This document shows positions 24,780-37,014 of a stretch of DNA of 64,000 nucleotides, piece by piece; position 1 is the stretch's first letter; each line of letters opens with the position of its first letter. This DNA comes from Phallusia mammillata. Taxonomy: Eukaryota > Chordata > Ascidiacea > Phlebobranchia > Ascidiidae. The notes beneath the pieces were generated by a model that was not told the DNA's origin, made no database searches, and saw only the letters and a list, made by a program, of their open reading frames with translations. The stretch lies in NCBI GenBank assembly GCA_003260075.1, contig QLIY01000496.1:53924-117923 (forward strand), in the 5' to 3' direction. A program made the position numbers and the translations under genes.

Positions 24780-27700
24780 GTAAGTGCTTTAAATATTTAA
24801 GAATCGTCCATTATAGCTGGCCTTATCAAATTACTTGCAATTGTTACACAGGCTGATTCCTGTAGTGTGTTACGACATTACACCTACTTGCAATTGTTGT
24901 GATTTCAATAGTTCTGTCATTTGACGTGGTAGCTCAGGCACGCTTTGTAAAGCAGACCGTCGATATAAAAAAAATGGTTGCCGCATTAATCTTACTTGAA
25001 GTAGGAAGCCCGACAACAAGACGTCGTTGGGGGTGATCTCCCTTTTCCTGAGCCCCAAAGCGTATCGCCTAAACTTATCTGAGCAACACTTACCACTCAA
25101 GTGGTGCCGGGAAGTTAGGATTAAGGGCGTTAGATAAAAACTTGGCCTTTGACAAACATCCGCAGCTCGATAAAACGTGAGGCTTGCTTCATTCATATTC
25201 CTTTGTTTTTCGTGCACAGTAGCCTACTAATCGCATTCACTGTTATTTACCCTGATGAAGGCGACCTGTATAGGACGTCGAAACGTCAGAATAAAATATA
25301 TTTGCCAGAAGAGCTCTATAAACTTGATATTATGCCTGGCAGCAATAGCTTATACGTCGATGTTAAAACTATGAAATATTTAACGTCACAGCTTCACGCA
25401 AACATCATCAACCCTTACGAAGTCACCAGTGACGTCATGCCAGCTTGCGTAGCTACGTCATTTCCGCACAGTGACCTGTACAAGCCACATATTCCAAGGT
25501 GAGATTATCGATGGCCAAGATCAAGTATTTTGTACCATTTTTGATGTCACGTTGCCGTGGATATGGTTTGGTGACGTATGTGGTTATTTTGCAGGGAGTC
25601 ACACTTGTCGGAAAGCAGCTCGCCAGAAACCACAGGTTATGAATGCTACACTCCAGCCTTCCGCCCCGTAAGCAAACATTTAAACTTACATTTTTTTCAT
25701 CGTACTTTAAAATCTAAAGAAGAGTAGAGTATAGGCTAAGTAACTTTAATTTGTTACATTTTCAGAATTGGCTGTTTATTTGAAAAATATGTTATTCGTT
25801 CTATTCAAATGCGAAATTATTTACTGGAATCGTTTCTAGTAACTGAAAATAAATATTAAAACGCGCATATTTTGTTTCCAAAAACTCAAAATTTTGACAA
25901 AATTTGGATCAGACAGTTCCAAAGACTAACATCAATCAGCTTCCGTGGAGTGTATAAACTACAACCTTAGTTCTTAAATACAACGTTTTTTCAGTTTGAA
26001 CGCCGGAGTCCATCAACCGATTCCGGAACCAAATCAGACGAATCAATAAAATCCGACAAACAGCATCAGCATCAGATCAGCGACCCGTCACCTGCCAAGC
26101 GCAACCCTGACGCCGAAAGAATCAATGTCAACAACAACTCTTGCAAGTCAGGGGTCATTTCAAGGTCGAACCGTCCTGAGGTCGAGACCACGAGGAAGAC
26201 TCCGCCTTCAGCATGCAAAAACTCGCACCCGCTAAAAAAGAGAATGTTGTTTGGCCGCGGTTCTCTTCCCCCGAGCCCCGAAGCTGCCGATCAAGAACCC
26301 GCTCAGCAATCCACCAACGAAACGAGTCGATCGTTTCCGGGTTCAAGTGACATCTTGCGCCAGATGTATGCCGCTTTTGGTGGTGGAATGGACCCGCAGT
26401 TTAAATATAGTCTCGATCAGACGCGAAGTACCGGGCCCGCGATTCCTACCAAGGCGCCAAGCATGGGGCCTTTGCACCCAGCTACAAGGTCGACGCAAGG
26501 TCAAACGTCGCCAGTACATTCACCCGAAAGTCCGACAGCCGTTCATGAGGCAAAGGCAGCCCAAGCTGTGTCAAGTGCCAAGGCCCAACCAGAGAACGTC
26601 CAAGAACAAAACTTACCACAGGAGCATAGAAGGAAGCGCCACAGCAGCTCGCAGTCTTCAACCCCGCCCAGGAAGAGTAACAAACTTTCGTCCTTACACG
26701 GTGACAAGAAAACTGCCTTTCACGCCTACAAACGAAATGGACCTTTACCTTCTCGCGTATCATCGGAAAAAGACAGTGAACTTAACAACAGTTACGACGA
26801 GCCCACCTTAAACAACCGAAAACGTAGATCCCACGACACGTCGCCACAACGTCATGATGGCCCTGCCGACATGTCGGATACTATCCGCAGGAGGTCGCTG
26901 TCAGGAGTAAAACGATCGCGACACACGTCATCTGAATCAGGTGACTCTGCAGGAGCCAATCAGGTTCGAGTACCGTATGTACACAACCCAGGGTTCCCCT
27001 CAGCAATGCCTTACCCGTCCCCATTCGGTTACAACCCCGCCGCGTTTGCTCTGCCTGGGATGNTGATGCCCCTGCCGACATGTCGGATACTATCCGCAGG
27101 AGGTCGCTGTCAGGAGTAAAACGATCGCGACACACGTCATCTGAATCAGGTGACTCTGCAGGAGCCAATCAGGTTCGAGTACCGTATGTACACAACCCAG
27201 GGTTCCCCTCAGCAATGCCTTACCCGTCCCCATTCGGTTTCAACCCCGCCGCGTTTGCTCTGCCTGGGATGGGTATGCCTTTCGGGATTCCTCCGATGCC
27301 CCAACCTAACCCAGCTGGGGTTAATCCCTTTCTGATGGGGGCCAACTCCTACCTCGCTAACCCAATGCTCTTGCGTGAAATGATCGCTGCCCAAACCAAC
27401 GCAGCAGCGATGTCGTCGCTCTTCCCGGCCCCAACTGCTCTAGGGGGATTTCCCCTGCTACCCGGGTTAACCATGGAGCACATGCAAGCCTTGCAGCACC
27501 TACAGAACTCATCAAACTTTCTCGCGCAAGGCAATCCACCTAAGCACCCAGTTCCAGCATCGAATCCACGTGACACGATGGAGAGACTTGCCGATCGCCA
27601 ACTGACCAATGAGAAACGCCGTAGTGAGCCACGTGATCGAGCTCGCAGCCCCACTACACCAGTTCGAGTGAAACAAAGCAGCAACAGTGGCGAGCAACTT

Positions 27701-29292
27701 CACAGACCACCGCCAATAGAAGACCAGGGCAGAATTCCGCCATTTTTAAACAAACCCAGTGTATCAAAGGGTGCTATACCTAAAGCGAGATCGGAAAGAA
27801 AGAAAAGCGACAAGAAAACTGAACGAACGAAAAACAAAACCACAGGTAAGAAAGTTTTCATTTACATTGCATGTTTAAAAGTGTCGGTTCAAACACGTTA
27901 AGTTACATACATGTTACCAACGTTGGTTAATAAATGATTAAAATGCAAATTCTATTTCAGAACCACGGAAGTCAAAGGTGATAGACACGAGTGTCCCAAC
28001 TAAAAAAGTTCTGATTGAGAAAGAGCAACCTCATCCAATCACAGAGGTAAATAAATAAATCAGTGTTCAGCTTTTCTCACGATTTTATACTACAAAAAAT
28101 GTTCCTACATATATTAGTAACACTTCATGCCCTTTGTTACAATTTCAGGAGTGATGTATCAAGAAATTTGTTTTTGTTTTTTTAGCAGGATTTTGACGAT
28201 TCAACATTGGGCGAAACAAGTTCTCTTGACGGGGTTTCAGGCTGTCCTAAGTCCGCCAGCTACAAGAATCTAACTCGGGAACGGCGATTGGTTGCGAACG
28301 CGCGTGAACGAACCCGAGTTCACACGATCAGTTCGGCGTTTGACGAACTTCGTACACAAGTTCCGAGTTACTCATGTAACCAGAAACTGTCGAAACTTGC
28401 CATTTTAAGGTAAATTGTGTGCAATAATATTTGTCAAAAATCCTCAAGATTTAGATTTTAATCAGTCCATTTCTGTGCATCATGAAATAATTTAAAATTA
28501 CTCAATTCATGCTTCTGAAATGTTGTCTAAACCGATCAAATCATGTAGTTTTGTTACATACATCAAATATATTTAACATTTTTGGTGATGCTATCGGTTT
28601 TTAGGAGGGTTGCAATAATTTATATTCTTGTTGTTTTCCAGAATCGCTTGTTCGTACATTCGTACTCTTTCTGTTCTTGCTGGTCGGGACGAAACCACGC
28701 CGTTTTCGCAAGGAGTTGATCAATGCACCCGAGTTTTGCAGGTAAATATCTAATCTTTTCATCTGGTTGATAACATAGAAGTCACACCGTGACCAACTAA
28801 AAATAATTTCACACTCAATTTAAACAACCCACACTTCCAAATTAAGTGTTTCTTCAAACCAAGTATTACCATATCACTGAATTCTTTCTGCATTGAAAAG
28901 TATCACTAACATTTGCGTCCATGATGCAGTAAAATTTGCTGACATGCATTTTTACAACAATTCTTTTCTATACTCAGGCCGAAAGTCGAGCCCGAAGCCG
29001 GCGAAAAAGCAACAAAGCTCAAATCGAATGGGAAATGGTGAACTACGAACGCCAGAAATCCAGCGACGATTCCCCAAACAAACAATTCGAAGATTCAAAC
29101 TGTGCATCCGATGACGTCATGATGTCTGACGTCACAAGTGAGAAAGCGACGGAGGTCGACGTCGAAACAGTGGATGAGCGGATCGACGTATTGGAAGATG
29201 TCACTAACAGGACTAGTATATCGGATCATGGGACAGTTAAACATACGACTGTGCCGGAAACTTGTGCTTCCGAGGAACGAAGCTCTGAACAC

Positions 29293-29359
<67 letters not shown>

Positions 29360-29406
29360 TGGCGGTGTGTTTTGTGCCTATGCAGTTAGAGTATCTACTA
29401 TGCTGA
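24729..29406 (+). CDS. ATOH8: ATOH8-like bHLH transcription factor, very long N-terminus
   Basis: This is a nuclear E-box-binding bHLH regulator of the Atonal superfamily. Coding exons, with matching phases from the second onward: an exon ending at 25498, 25595-25667, 25995-27845, 27961-28046, 28186-28409, 28642-28741 and 28978-29406. The bHLH reads RERRLVANARERTRVHTISS (basic region, helix 1), then QKLSKLAILRIACSYIRTLS (helix 2). It is followed by the ATOH8-specific tail FSQGVDQCTRVLQAESRARS. Vertebrate ATOH8 is about 320 residues; this one exceeds 650. Exon 25995-27845 encodes a Ser/Pro/Arg-rich, low-complexity N-terminal region. A candidate first exon 24729-24779 (ATG, donor GTAAGT) is in phase 0 and does not obviously join the next exon, so the start is unresolved. 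The exon contains a 208-base assembly duplication around the N at 27063, and the last exon contains 63 Cs of doubtful reality. Confidence 0.85.
25252..25345 (+). repeat. second copy of hammerhead-like repeat, abutting an ATOH8-like exon
   Basis: CTGATGA (25252), GACGTCGAAACGTC (25274-25287), then a 3' end ATTATGCCTGGCAGCAATAG shared with the copy at 8.75 kb. One base pair of the stem is broken (GGCGAC). The 3' end lies directly before, or inside, the open frame leading to the donor at 25498. Confidence 0.6.
27063..27063. other. single-N join with 208-base duplication in ATOH8-like exon
   Basis: 26855-27062 is repeated from 27064 with the last few bases differing. The offset of 209 shifts the frame. 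Reading either copy alone restores one continuous coding frame. Confidence 0.88.
28186..28409 (+). CDS. ATOH8: ATOH8-like exon: basic region and helix 1
   Basis: The exon encodes NARERTRVHTISSAFDELR and the loop QVPSYSCNQKLSKLAILR. ERTRVHTIS, VP-Y-S and QKLSKLAILR are hallmarks of ATOH8 rather than of ATOH1 or neurogenin. The acceptor is a tandem NAGNAG (TTTAGCAG), so a Gln just before DFDDSTLGE could be included or skipped. Confidence 0.93.
28642..28741 (+). CDS. ATOH8: ATOH8-like exon: helix 2 and conserved tail
   Basis: The exon encodes IACSYIRTLSVLAGRDET and then FSQGVDQCTRVLQ. The FSxxVxxCTRxLQ tail immediately after helix 2 is characteristic of ATOH8. Both splice phases agree with the neighbouring exons. 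Confidence 0.92.
29296..29358. other. 63-base poly-C in last ATOH8-like exon
   Basis: The tract would encode about 20 consecutive prolines and then 15 residues to a TGA. No duplicated flank is visible, so it is probably filler over an unresolved segment, and the C-terminus past 29295 is unreliable. Confidence 0.7.
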
Positions 29407-29613
29407 GTAGCAGTTTTTTTCGAACACGTGAAGCCTTTTGCCACGATTTTTTTTGCAATAACCAACTGCGTTCCGTTCAAGTTCCTTCCAACTCTGCTAT
29501 TTCTATTTCTTTCATGTTTTTTTTATACTTGACCGGTGCTGATACTTTTTTAGCTGCTAAAATACATGAGAAAAACGACAAAGCATTTGGTTGTGGTTCC
29601 TGATCCATTAAAG

Positions 29614-29823
29614 CAGGGGTCGGCAACCTTTTTTGCACTGCGGACCGGTTTTGAAACTAAAATTTTATCGCGGACCGGTCTTCAAAACACTTAAATTAGT
29701 TTATCATGCCCGGGATACATGGACAAAATGTTTTATAGCATTTTACATGAAAAATTATACGGAACGGTAACGAACTCCTCGCGAACCGGTACCGGACCCT
29801 GGACCGGCGGTTGCCGACCACTG
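29614..29823. mobile_element. hAT-type MITE (CAGGGGTCGGCAACC family)
   Basis: The 210-bp element has termini CAGGGGTCGGCAACC and GGTTGCCGACCACTG. The identical 8-mer CATTAAAG lies on both sides (29606-29613 and 29824-29831). The interior carries repeated GCGGACCGGT-like words shared with the copies at 35863 and 56882. No coding capacity. Confidence 0.88.
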
Positions 29824-32800
29824 CATTAAAGATCACCGTGAAGACAAAAAATCTTGACAACCCAGATTTACATTGCTAAATTACAGTGGCAGAAACTTGT
29901 AAACCTAAAATGCCAAGCTTGTTAGACTTGGATGCCAGAAGGCTAAGCTGTGCCCATAAGTCACAAACCTACTTTTTTCATAAAAAGCACAATAAATTGA
30001 CTAAACAAACCCCATAAACATAGACATGGCAAAAAGATGGAGCTTAAAGCAATCAAAACATACGTTGGCAAAGAAATTAAGATATTGTATTGAGAAACAT
30101 ATTTTAGGTTACCACACTTCCGAATAGAGCTACGTAACTTGTATTACGTAAACCGAGGTGTATTTTTACAGCACTCGTGGTTTCTGTTTTAAGGCTCCTT
30201 AACACCTCAATCAACAGCAGAGGTGTGTTAATTTTGTCTATGGGCGCCCGGCTGTCGGTCTCATCAGAACAACACAAGGCCGTACGCTATGTGCGTCTCC
30301 GCGGGCAACAAATTTTACAACCAGCGGTTACACTGCAAGTGTGAACTCCCACGAAAAGTTCCGGCATTCTACGGCGGAGGCAGACAGACTGGAGGGTCGG
30401 TTGCGCGCAGCGTTGGTCAGCCTGGTGGCTCCTTTCCCGGCGCCACGGTTGACACCGCGATCATAAACAATAATAAACTGTGTCGACTTTATGTGTGTTA
30501 TGTGGCAGCGCCGTCACGATTAGCGCGCTTTAACGAGGATTAGCTCGTATTTGTGTCACTACATCGGTGCGGTGGAAGGAATTGCCTGAAACTGTTGCTT
30601 GTTCGGTATTTGACAGGTATTGGGATGAATCGGGATATTTGCCAATGATGGATGGAACCGTGAAAATTTTAATGAACTGCAGAAAGCTGCGATATTAATC
30701 ACGAAGAAAAGCAAAAAAGAACAACAAATTACTTAAACGTGCAGTTTAAGCAATTTTTGTTGAAACATGAGGTGGGAAATTAACGGACATTTTGTCAAAA
30801 ATCAAAAACGAGTCTCTTGTCACGAAATTGAACAAACTTTCGTCTTAAATGCAGTTCAAGTGGTAAACCAGACAATTTAATTTAATTCACGTGCATGCCG
30901 ATCTGCCAACCGAAACCCCTTCACTTTCCGAGACATAAATTCCATTTCAAATGTTGTTTTCATTCGGAAATCATCCAAACCCTCTCTCTCCTTTTCATCT
31001 GTTTTTCCACCAACAAATTCGTGTAATTTAGATTGCATAAAAATCTCTACCTAAACCTGCTCATTCGGCGTCGGGTAAAGCAAAAAAACTTCCTGATGTC
31101 AAAGGTTTATTGACATTGAGGCGAAACGAAGACACTTGAATGGTTTTCCTGTCGTTACGCAGCCTCCTTGGGTCGTCCCAAGTTGCCTGGCAGCAAGGCA
31201 GGTTCAAAGGTCACGGCAAGCAGGCGACGAAGTTCTGAGCAGCTTGGAAACTTGAGTGCGGCTACAGGGACAGTTAAGAGGAATTCTGTTGCGGGCGGAT
31301 GGGATTAAATGACCGCTCAAGAGGGTCGGGTGCTCGGACTTGGGGAAAATTCTTCAATGACTTGATTTGGGAAGTAACCGCATCGAATGGAAGGTGTAGT
31401 TTGTAGCAAACTGTCGCTGGGTCAAAATATTTTAAATCTCAAAGTGTAAATTGACATAAACCGAACACAAATTATTAATACCGTTTTGTGTCCGTAATTA
31501 TTTTTGGATATTCAGAAAATCGATTTTATGTGTTTAAAAAAAAAGTTTTACCTAACCTTGTTTGTAAAAAAGTGTGAAACAGAGATAGATCACTTGTAAC
31601 ACCAATCTCTTTTGCTTTTCGTTTTTGTGTTTAAAAATAAATATAATCAAAATTTCCAACACAAAAAATGGAATGAAAAAATTACAATGCGAAGTACAAG
31701 TGAACTTTCGAATAAAAACCTCATCTTTTGCACTTCGATCTGACTTCGTTTACAAAATAACGGAAGTGTGGAGCGGAGATACAAAAGGTGAATATAAATT
31801 GACAAAGTGAAGTAAAGATGGGTTAAGACAGCCACAACTGTACAAAACAATTTTATTCGTAATTCACCAACACGTGTTGTGACTTTTGTAAACGTAACAT
31901 CGGCGATACAATAAACAAGTTGCACACGCGTCAGCCCCTGTCAAGACTGGCCAAGCTGTTCTCTCCCTATTCCCCAGTCGGAAGTGGCGTTCAGCGAGCC
32001 GGCGCAAATAATCGATCGACAAACAAATCGATAAACAAACAGAGCCTGGCCAAATCCGCTCGGGCAGGCGCCGGCTTGACTCGCGCAGACGATTGCGTCT
32101 ACGATGGCACAGGCTAGCAAACACCACACCGGCGTTAAAGTAAGCCTCCTGTCGGTAAGAGATAGGTGTGCTGGGCGAAAAACGCCGGCTGGCTGGCGCC
32201 ACGAACCACCTGTTCGCCTTTTTTCGTCATCCCACCTCACTCGGTAGCACACAAAGCGTCGGCGCCGGCATTTTTTCCCCGGAGCCCGGTCGAGATGGTG
32301 AGAGATGATAATTGATGGAAAATCTCGGGAGAACAAACTTGGCGCGATGGTCGCCTTGATAAGGTTGGACGCATAATGACTTTAGAACGTGACACATTAT
32401 TGTTCGGCGTAGAAAATTTGCCACCCAATCTTTGTAAATTATTAAATTATCGTAGCAAAGTTTTGTCTGCGCCAAAATTTTCCACAATCTTGAAATAAAA
32501 GTTCGCAGCAAATATTGACAGCGTTTGTTACGAAAATGATACTTTTCCAAAATTCCACTTGAAGCAAAAGTGATGTCACCAATGCAAACAACGTAAGCAC
32601 CTTTGTCTTTTTTAAATTGTCGAAAACATGAGGCAAATTTACGACTTTTTAGAACGCCCAACAAGCTTAATACAGCGCCAAATCCGCGTAGTTTTGCCGA
32701 TAAACCCGTCGTAAATCCAACCTCGCTCTCGACCGCAGGGATAAGAGCTGGAATCTGTTCGGCGCAGATTTTAGCGGCACTTTGATGTCGCTTTTACCGC

Positions 32801-33292
32801 AAAGGCGTCAGTCTGGCGCCGATGTTTCGCTACGGTGGCTTGACCTTCGGCGTTCCTGCTATCACTTCGACCACCGTAACAGCTGTCTTAACATGATCAG
32901 GTAACCGAATGCTAACGATCTGTTTCCAAGCTCGCGTTCGCTTAACGCTTTCGGGCTGATATGGGCGACAAGGCACTTGATGTAACATACCATGACTTGT
33001 TAGTACAACTGTTAACATGGTTTTTGGGGAGGTTTTGTACGATACAAATATGTGAAATATTTGTAACATTGCATCATCTTTTCGTTGCAAGTTCGAAGAT
33101 ACTCTAGGAACAATTTTAATTGGTTTCAAAGATCTTATGTTTTGCATTTATTTTGTAAGTTTGCGGCCTAAACCGGATTTGTTTTTTGTGAAGTGCACAA
33201 AAAATGGTCTTGACATTTTTTCACACTCAAACCATGTATTTTTTATGTTTGGCTTTTCAAACCCGTTTCTGTATTCACCCTATTACATAAGC

Positions 33293-33489
33293 CTGTGGTT
33301 CTCAAACTTTTTTGGTTGCGACGCCTTTGGAAAAGTTTTCTGGACTTGCGACGCACCAGCAAATAAAAGTTAATGGGGAAACTTATTATTAAAGTTGTGT
33401 TTATTGATACAAGAACAAAAAGCCACGAAACCGAACTATTTTGCGACGCCCTTGGAAAATTGAAACGACGCACAGCTTGAGAACTACTG
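33293..33489. mobile_element. hAT-type MITE with perfect 8-bp TSD
   Basis: The termini are CTGTGGTTCTCAAAC and its degenerate inverse ending TTGAGAACTACTG. They are flanked by identical ACATAAGC at 33285-33292 and 33490-33497. Internal direct words GCGACGCC(T/C)TTGGAAA recur near both ends. Non-autonomous. Confidence 0.8.
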
Positions 33490-33691
33490 ACATAAGCAGT
33501 TCCATGTTCCAATATAGCGAAATTCCTTAAACATCAATTCAAATTTACACGATGTAGCCCGTATTAGGAAAAAACAAATAGCACCGTTAACATTCACGTG
33601 GTATAATTCGAGTGCAGACCTAAATACTGATTGGATTCGACTCCCACATTACCTAAGAAAATGTAAAAAAAAACATTTGACTCTACGACAG

Positions 33692-33965
33692 TGCTTCCCG
33701 AACTTTTTTTGAAAATGTTTTTTTTTTCTCATTTTATTTTGTAAACCTCAGCTACCTATATCTGTAGCTAATTTCTTTCCTGATTGAATTTTTTTGATTT
33801 AAAGGTGTTTCCGATGTATAATTAGTAACGAGATTTCACAATAAGGAGACAACTAATTCATTTTACAAACATAAACAATAGAGCCAATTTTCGAAGAATA
33901 AACACTTCGAAACCGCGAGAAAATGTTTTCTATCAAAAAAGTCGACCCAACTTTGGATCGCGACA
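33692..33965. repeat. decayed hAT-like MITE
   Basis: CAGTGCTTCCCGAACTTTTT at the left and GTCGACCCAACTTTGGATCG at the right resemble the ends of the CAGTGGTTCCCAACC / GGGTCGCGA family, but the termini are eroded. Confidence 0.35.
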
Positions 33966-34573
33966 AAACATTTGGAAAAAACTACTCAACTTTATAAACA
34001 TGTGAGTACCAGTATTAAATGAAATAAGACGATATGTTGTATAATTTCTTGCACTTACGAACAATCGAAACAAATCCAGACTGTTGCATTCTTTCCATCC
34101 AAATCCCACATAAACTGATAGGTCATAAATATCCCTAAGTTGGAGATGAAAATCCTTGCAAGATTTAACCCGGGCGTTTTGCTTCAATGGGAGCTCGTTA
34201 TTTTGGATGACACATCATCAAAGTTTTACTCCAATGCTGCGTGGATGACTTGGAAATTTTGCTAAGCACACAATTGTATTTTGCACACGTACATCGCTGT
34301 CTAAGCCCGTAAGTAGGTGTTCGAAGCGTTAACCCGGCGTGTCCAGGACCAATCGTGAACCGTTATTAACTGGCGCCTTGCGGTTAAGCTTGGGCAATAC
34401 GAAGCAATGATAAGTTGACTCCAAGAATTTTTGCTTGCGGTTAAGCATAGCAAGCAGTCCACGAACGATCGCAACTTCCAAATACACGACAACTTTTGTT
34501 GTGTTGTGTGTCATATCAGATGTTTGAAAATATCCTTTAAGTGTCGAGAATGACATTGCGCAGCAGTTCGATA

Positions 34574-34583
34574 CCCCCCCCCC
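34574..34583. other. poly-C join with duplicated flanks
   Basis: About 34444-34573 and 34584-34712 are near-identical (TAAGCATAGCAAGCAGTCCA...). Confidence 0.8.
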
Positions 34584-35862
34584 TAAGCATAGCAAGCAGT
34601 CCACGAACGATCGCAACTTCCAAATACACGAAAACTTTTGTTGTGTTGTGTCATATCAGATGTTTGAAAATATCCTTAAGTGTCGAGAATGACATTGCGC
34701 AGCAGTTCGATATAAGCTTATTCGTTTTCGACATTGGGACTGATTAGTACAAAGCTCAAAGGCTGAAGTCACACACCAACACGTGTTTTTTGAAATAATT
34801 ATCTAGCTTCGAAACGGGGAAAATCTCAAGCGATTTTTTTGGGGAGAGTAGATGTTGCTCCTTGGGCCCACCTAGCGACGACAGTTGTGTCAACTTTAGC
34901 TTGATGTGCGAGAAATCAAATCCATCAACTTGACAAAAAACTGGTGGTTGCTGTACAACGTTGTAAACTAAGTTAATTATGCAAACTGAAAATATTAAAT
35001 ACAAGTCAAATTTAAAATAAGTCAAACCTTACGAAAGCCCAACTCTGACATGCTTTTACCTGATCAATACAAAGACGCAATGTTTTAGCCAGAAACTGCT
35101 GATGATACAAACGTCCAGTAAATATAGGAATCAACGTCGAAAATTACGAAAACATACAAAGTACGAATGACAATGAATGAAGTGGGGGATTTAATGCATA
35201 ACCAGCAGCTGATATTGCACGACGAATTATGTAAATGTAACTTTGCGTCTAACAAGCAAAACCGGACACATTCATTTAGCGTTCTAAACCAAAACGTATT
35301 GTTTGAAATATTTCAAACAACAAAGAAAGGCTCATTTGAAGCAAAAATCATGTTAGAAAGGCAGTTTATGGGTTTAAAACAACCCTTTTAAACACTTTGG
35401 GCTAGTTATTAATTTAACGTTAATGTGGCTGAATCGTATATGTAACAGGTTAAAAACCACAAATTGCGTTTTTTGAGAAAACAAGTTATCAGGTTGTAGA
35501 GAGCCACAATAATTTCGAAAAAGTCCTTAGGATAAATGATTTCATTTATTTCAGTGATTGTCGTGGATCCTGACTTCTGAGAGCGTGTAGTGGCTGAAAA
35601 TGTTACGACTCATGTTTTAAGTCTTGTTTGTGGGTCAATTATATGGATATGTATAAACTACTTGGCTTGGTTGAGTGCTTGGTGTCCACCTCTACTTGAT
35701 GGTATATGAAAACAACATCATGGCTTCGGTGAAGATATAACGGTGAAGCAAAGAAGAAAACATAACCGAATAAGCAACCATTTACATAAGTTGAAAAGCA
35801 AACAGATGAGATACATCGTATCCAAAATCGTTTCATACACAAAAAGTCTGATTCCTTCAAAC

Positions 35863-36080
35863 CAGGGGTCGGCGACCTTTTTGCGCAACGGGGCGTTTCA
35901 AAACTAAATTTTATCGCGGACCGACCTTTGAAAAGTTACTGCTACTTTAATTCAATGAGAGTACAAGCTTGTCACAACCATAAGCTGTTATACCTCGGAA
36001 TTATGTTTCACAGCATATAGCCTGCCAAAGTACAAGGCCCGGTAACAAACTCTGAAGGACAAGTGGTTGCCGACAAAAGA
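35863..36080. mobile_element. degenerate hAT MITE
   Basis: The left end CAGGGGTCGGCGACC and the right end near GTGGTTGCCGAC match the 29614 family. The right terminus and target duplication are decayed, so the right edge is approximate. Confidence 0.6.
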
Positions 36081-37014
36081 TTTCAACGAGAAGTTAGAAA
36101 TATTGAAACGTAATACTGGTCCAAGATTTTAACCATGAGTTGGAAATATGTCTACATATTTCACTATAGTGAAGCTGGTGCGACATATAGCGGATAAAAC
36201 AGAACATTTGTAAGCAAAAAAAAACACGAAAATTGGCTAACTGATGACAATTACATAATCGTTTGTTTACCATTTCAAAATAATTTAACCGCACGGATGA
36301 AAAGTTATTATCTAAGTACGTAAAATCAACAACGAAAAAAAATGAATACAGCGGAAAATTTGTGTTTTCACAAAGCCATGAAACGATGAAGTTGAATAAA
36401 AACTCGAAGTAAAAGGCACTTGATGTCTTATTGTGACGCAAGAAAAGGAACAATAACCGAATGTTTACAAACAATAAAATGATAGTCAATTGTTACACAT
36501 GAACCTTTCTTGGTAGGTATAAAACCTTTGGATTATCGGGTCTTTGATAGTGTTACTGGTAGTTTTGAATGTTAATAGGTTTAAAATATTTTTGAAAACG
36601 CAGATTTAAAAAATAACTCGATTAAAAATGAAAGATAAAAAAAGCATTTAGTGTTTTTATAATAACGGACAATGGACACAATAAAAAGCTGCTTTAACAA
36701 CTCTTCATATAGTTCGTAGAGTTACTTGGACAAAAAGTACACAAAACTAACCCAATGCTTGGATAATGGCTTCGTCAGTGCAGCAAGTAAAGAGGAAATA
36801 CAATCTCCAAACATAAAACATACAAAGAGAAGATGGAAAATACCTGTTTAACCTTTCAATACTTTGCCAAACGGCGGGATTACTGCCAACTGAAGTAATA
36901 TATTGTGTAAGAAACCGAATTCACAATGCTTTGAATACTGCCATGGCAACGGGGGGAAGTCCCTCGGTATCAGTGCAAGAGATAATGGCAAGAATAAAAA
37001 AGAAGAATTCGTAA

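Larger units (their letters stand above)
29407..37014. other. intergenic region between ATOH8-like and VAV
   Basis: No exon was recognised in these 7.6 kb. Contents: hAT MITEs at 29614-29823, 33293-33489 and about 35863-36080; GC-rich patches at 30230-30545, 31900-32330 and 32670-32830 with several GGCGCC palindromes; and a poly-C join at 34574 with duplicated flanks. The open frames of 90-145 codons at 31.8-32.7 kb overlap on both strands and have no domain signature. Confidence 0.55.

Noticed and set aside
26251..26811. 186-codon alternative frame within the ATOH8-like exon
   Set aside because: It is a shadow frame of the coding exon; the main frame has the consistent splice phases.
31864..32664. 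Overlapping minus-strand frames of 112-145 codons
   Set aside because: Several frames on both strands are open across a GC-rich patch with no domain or splice pattern.
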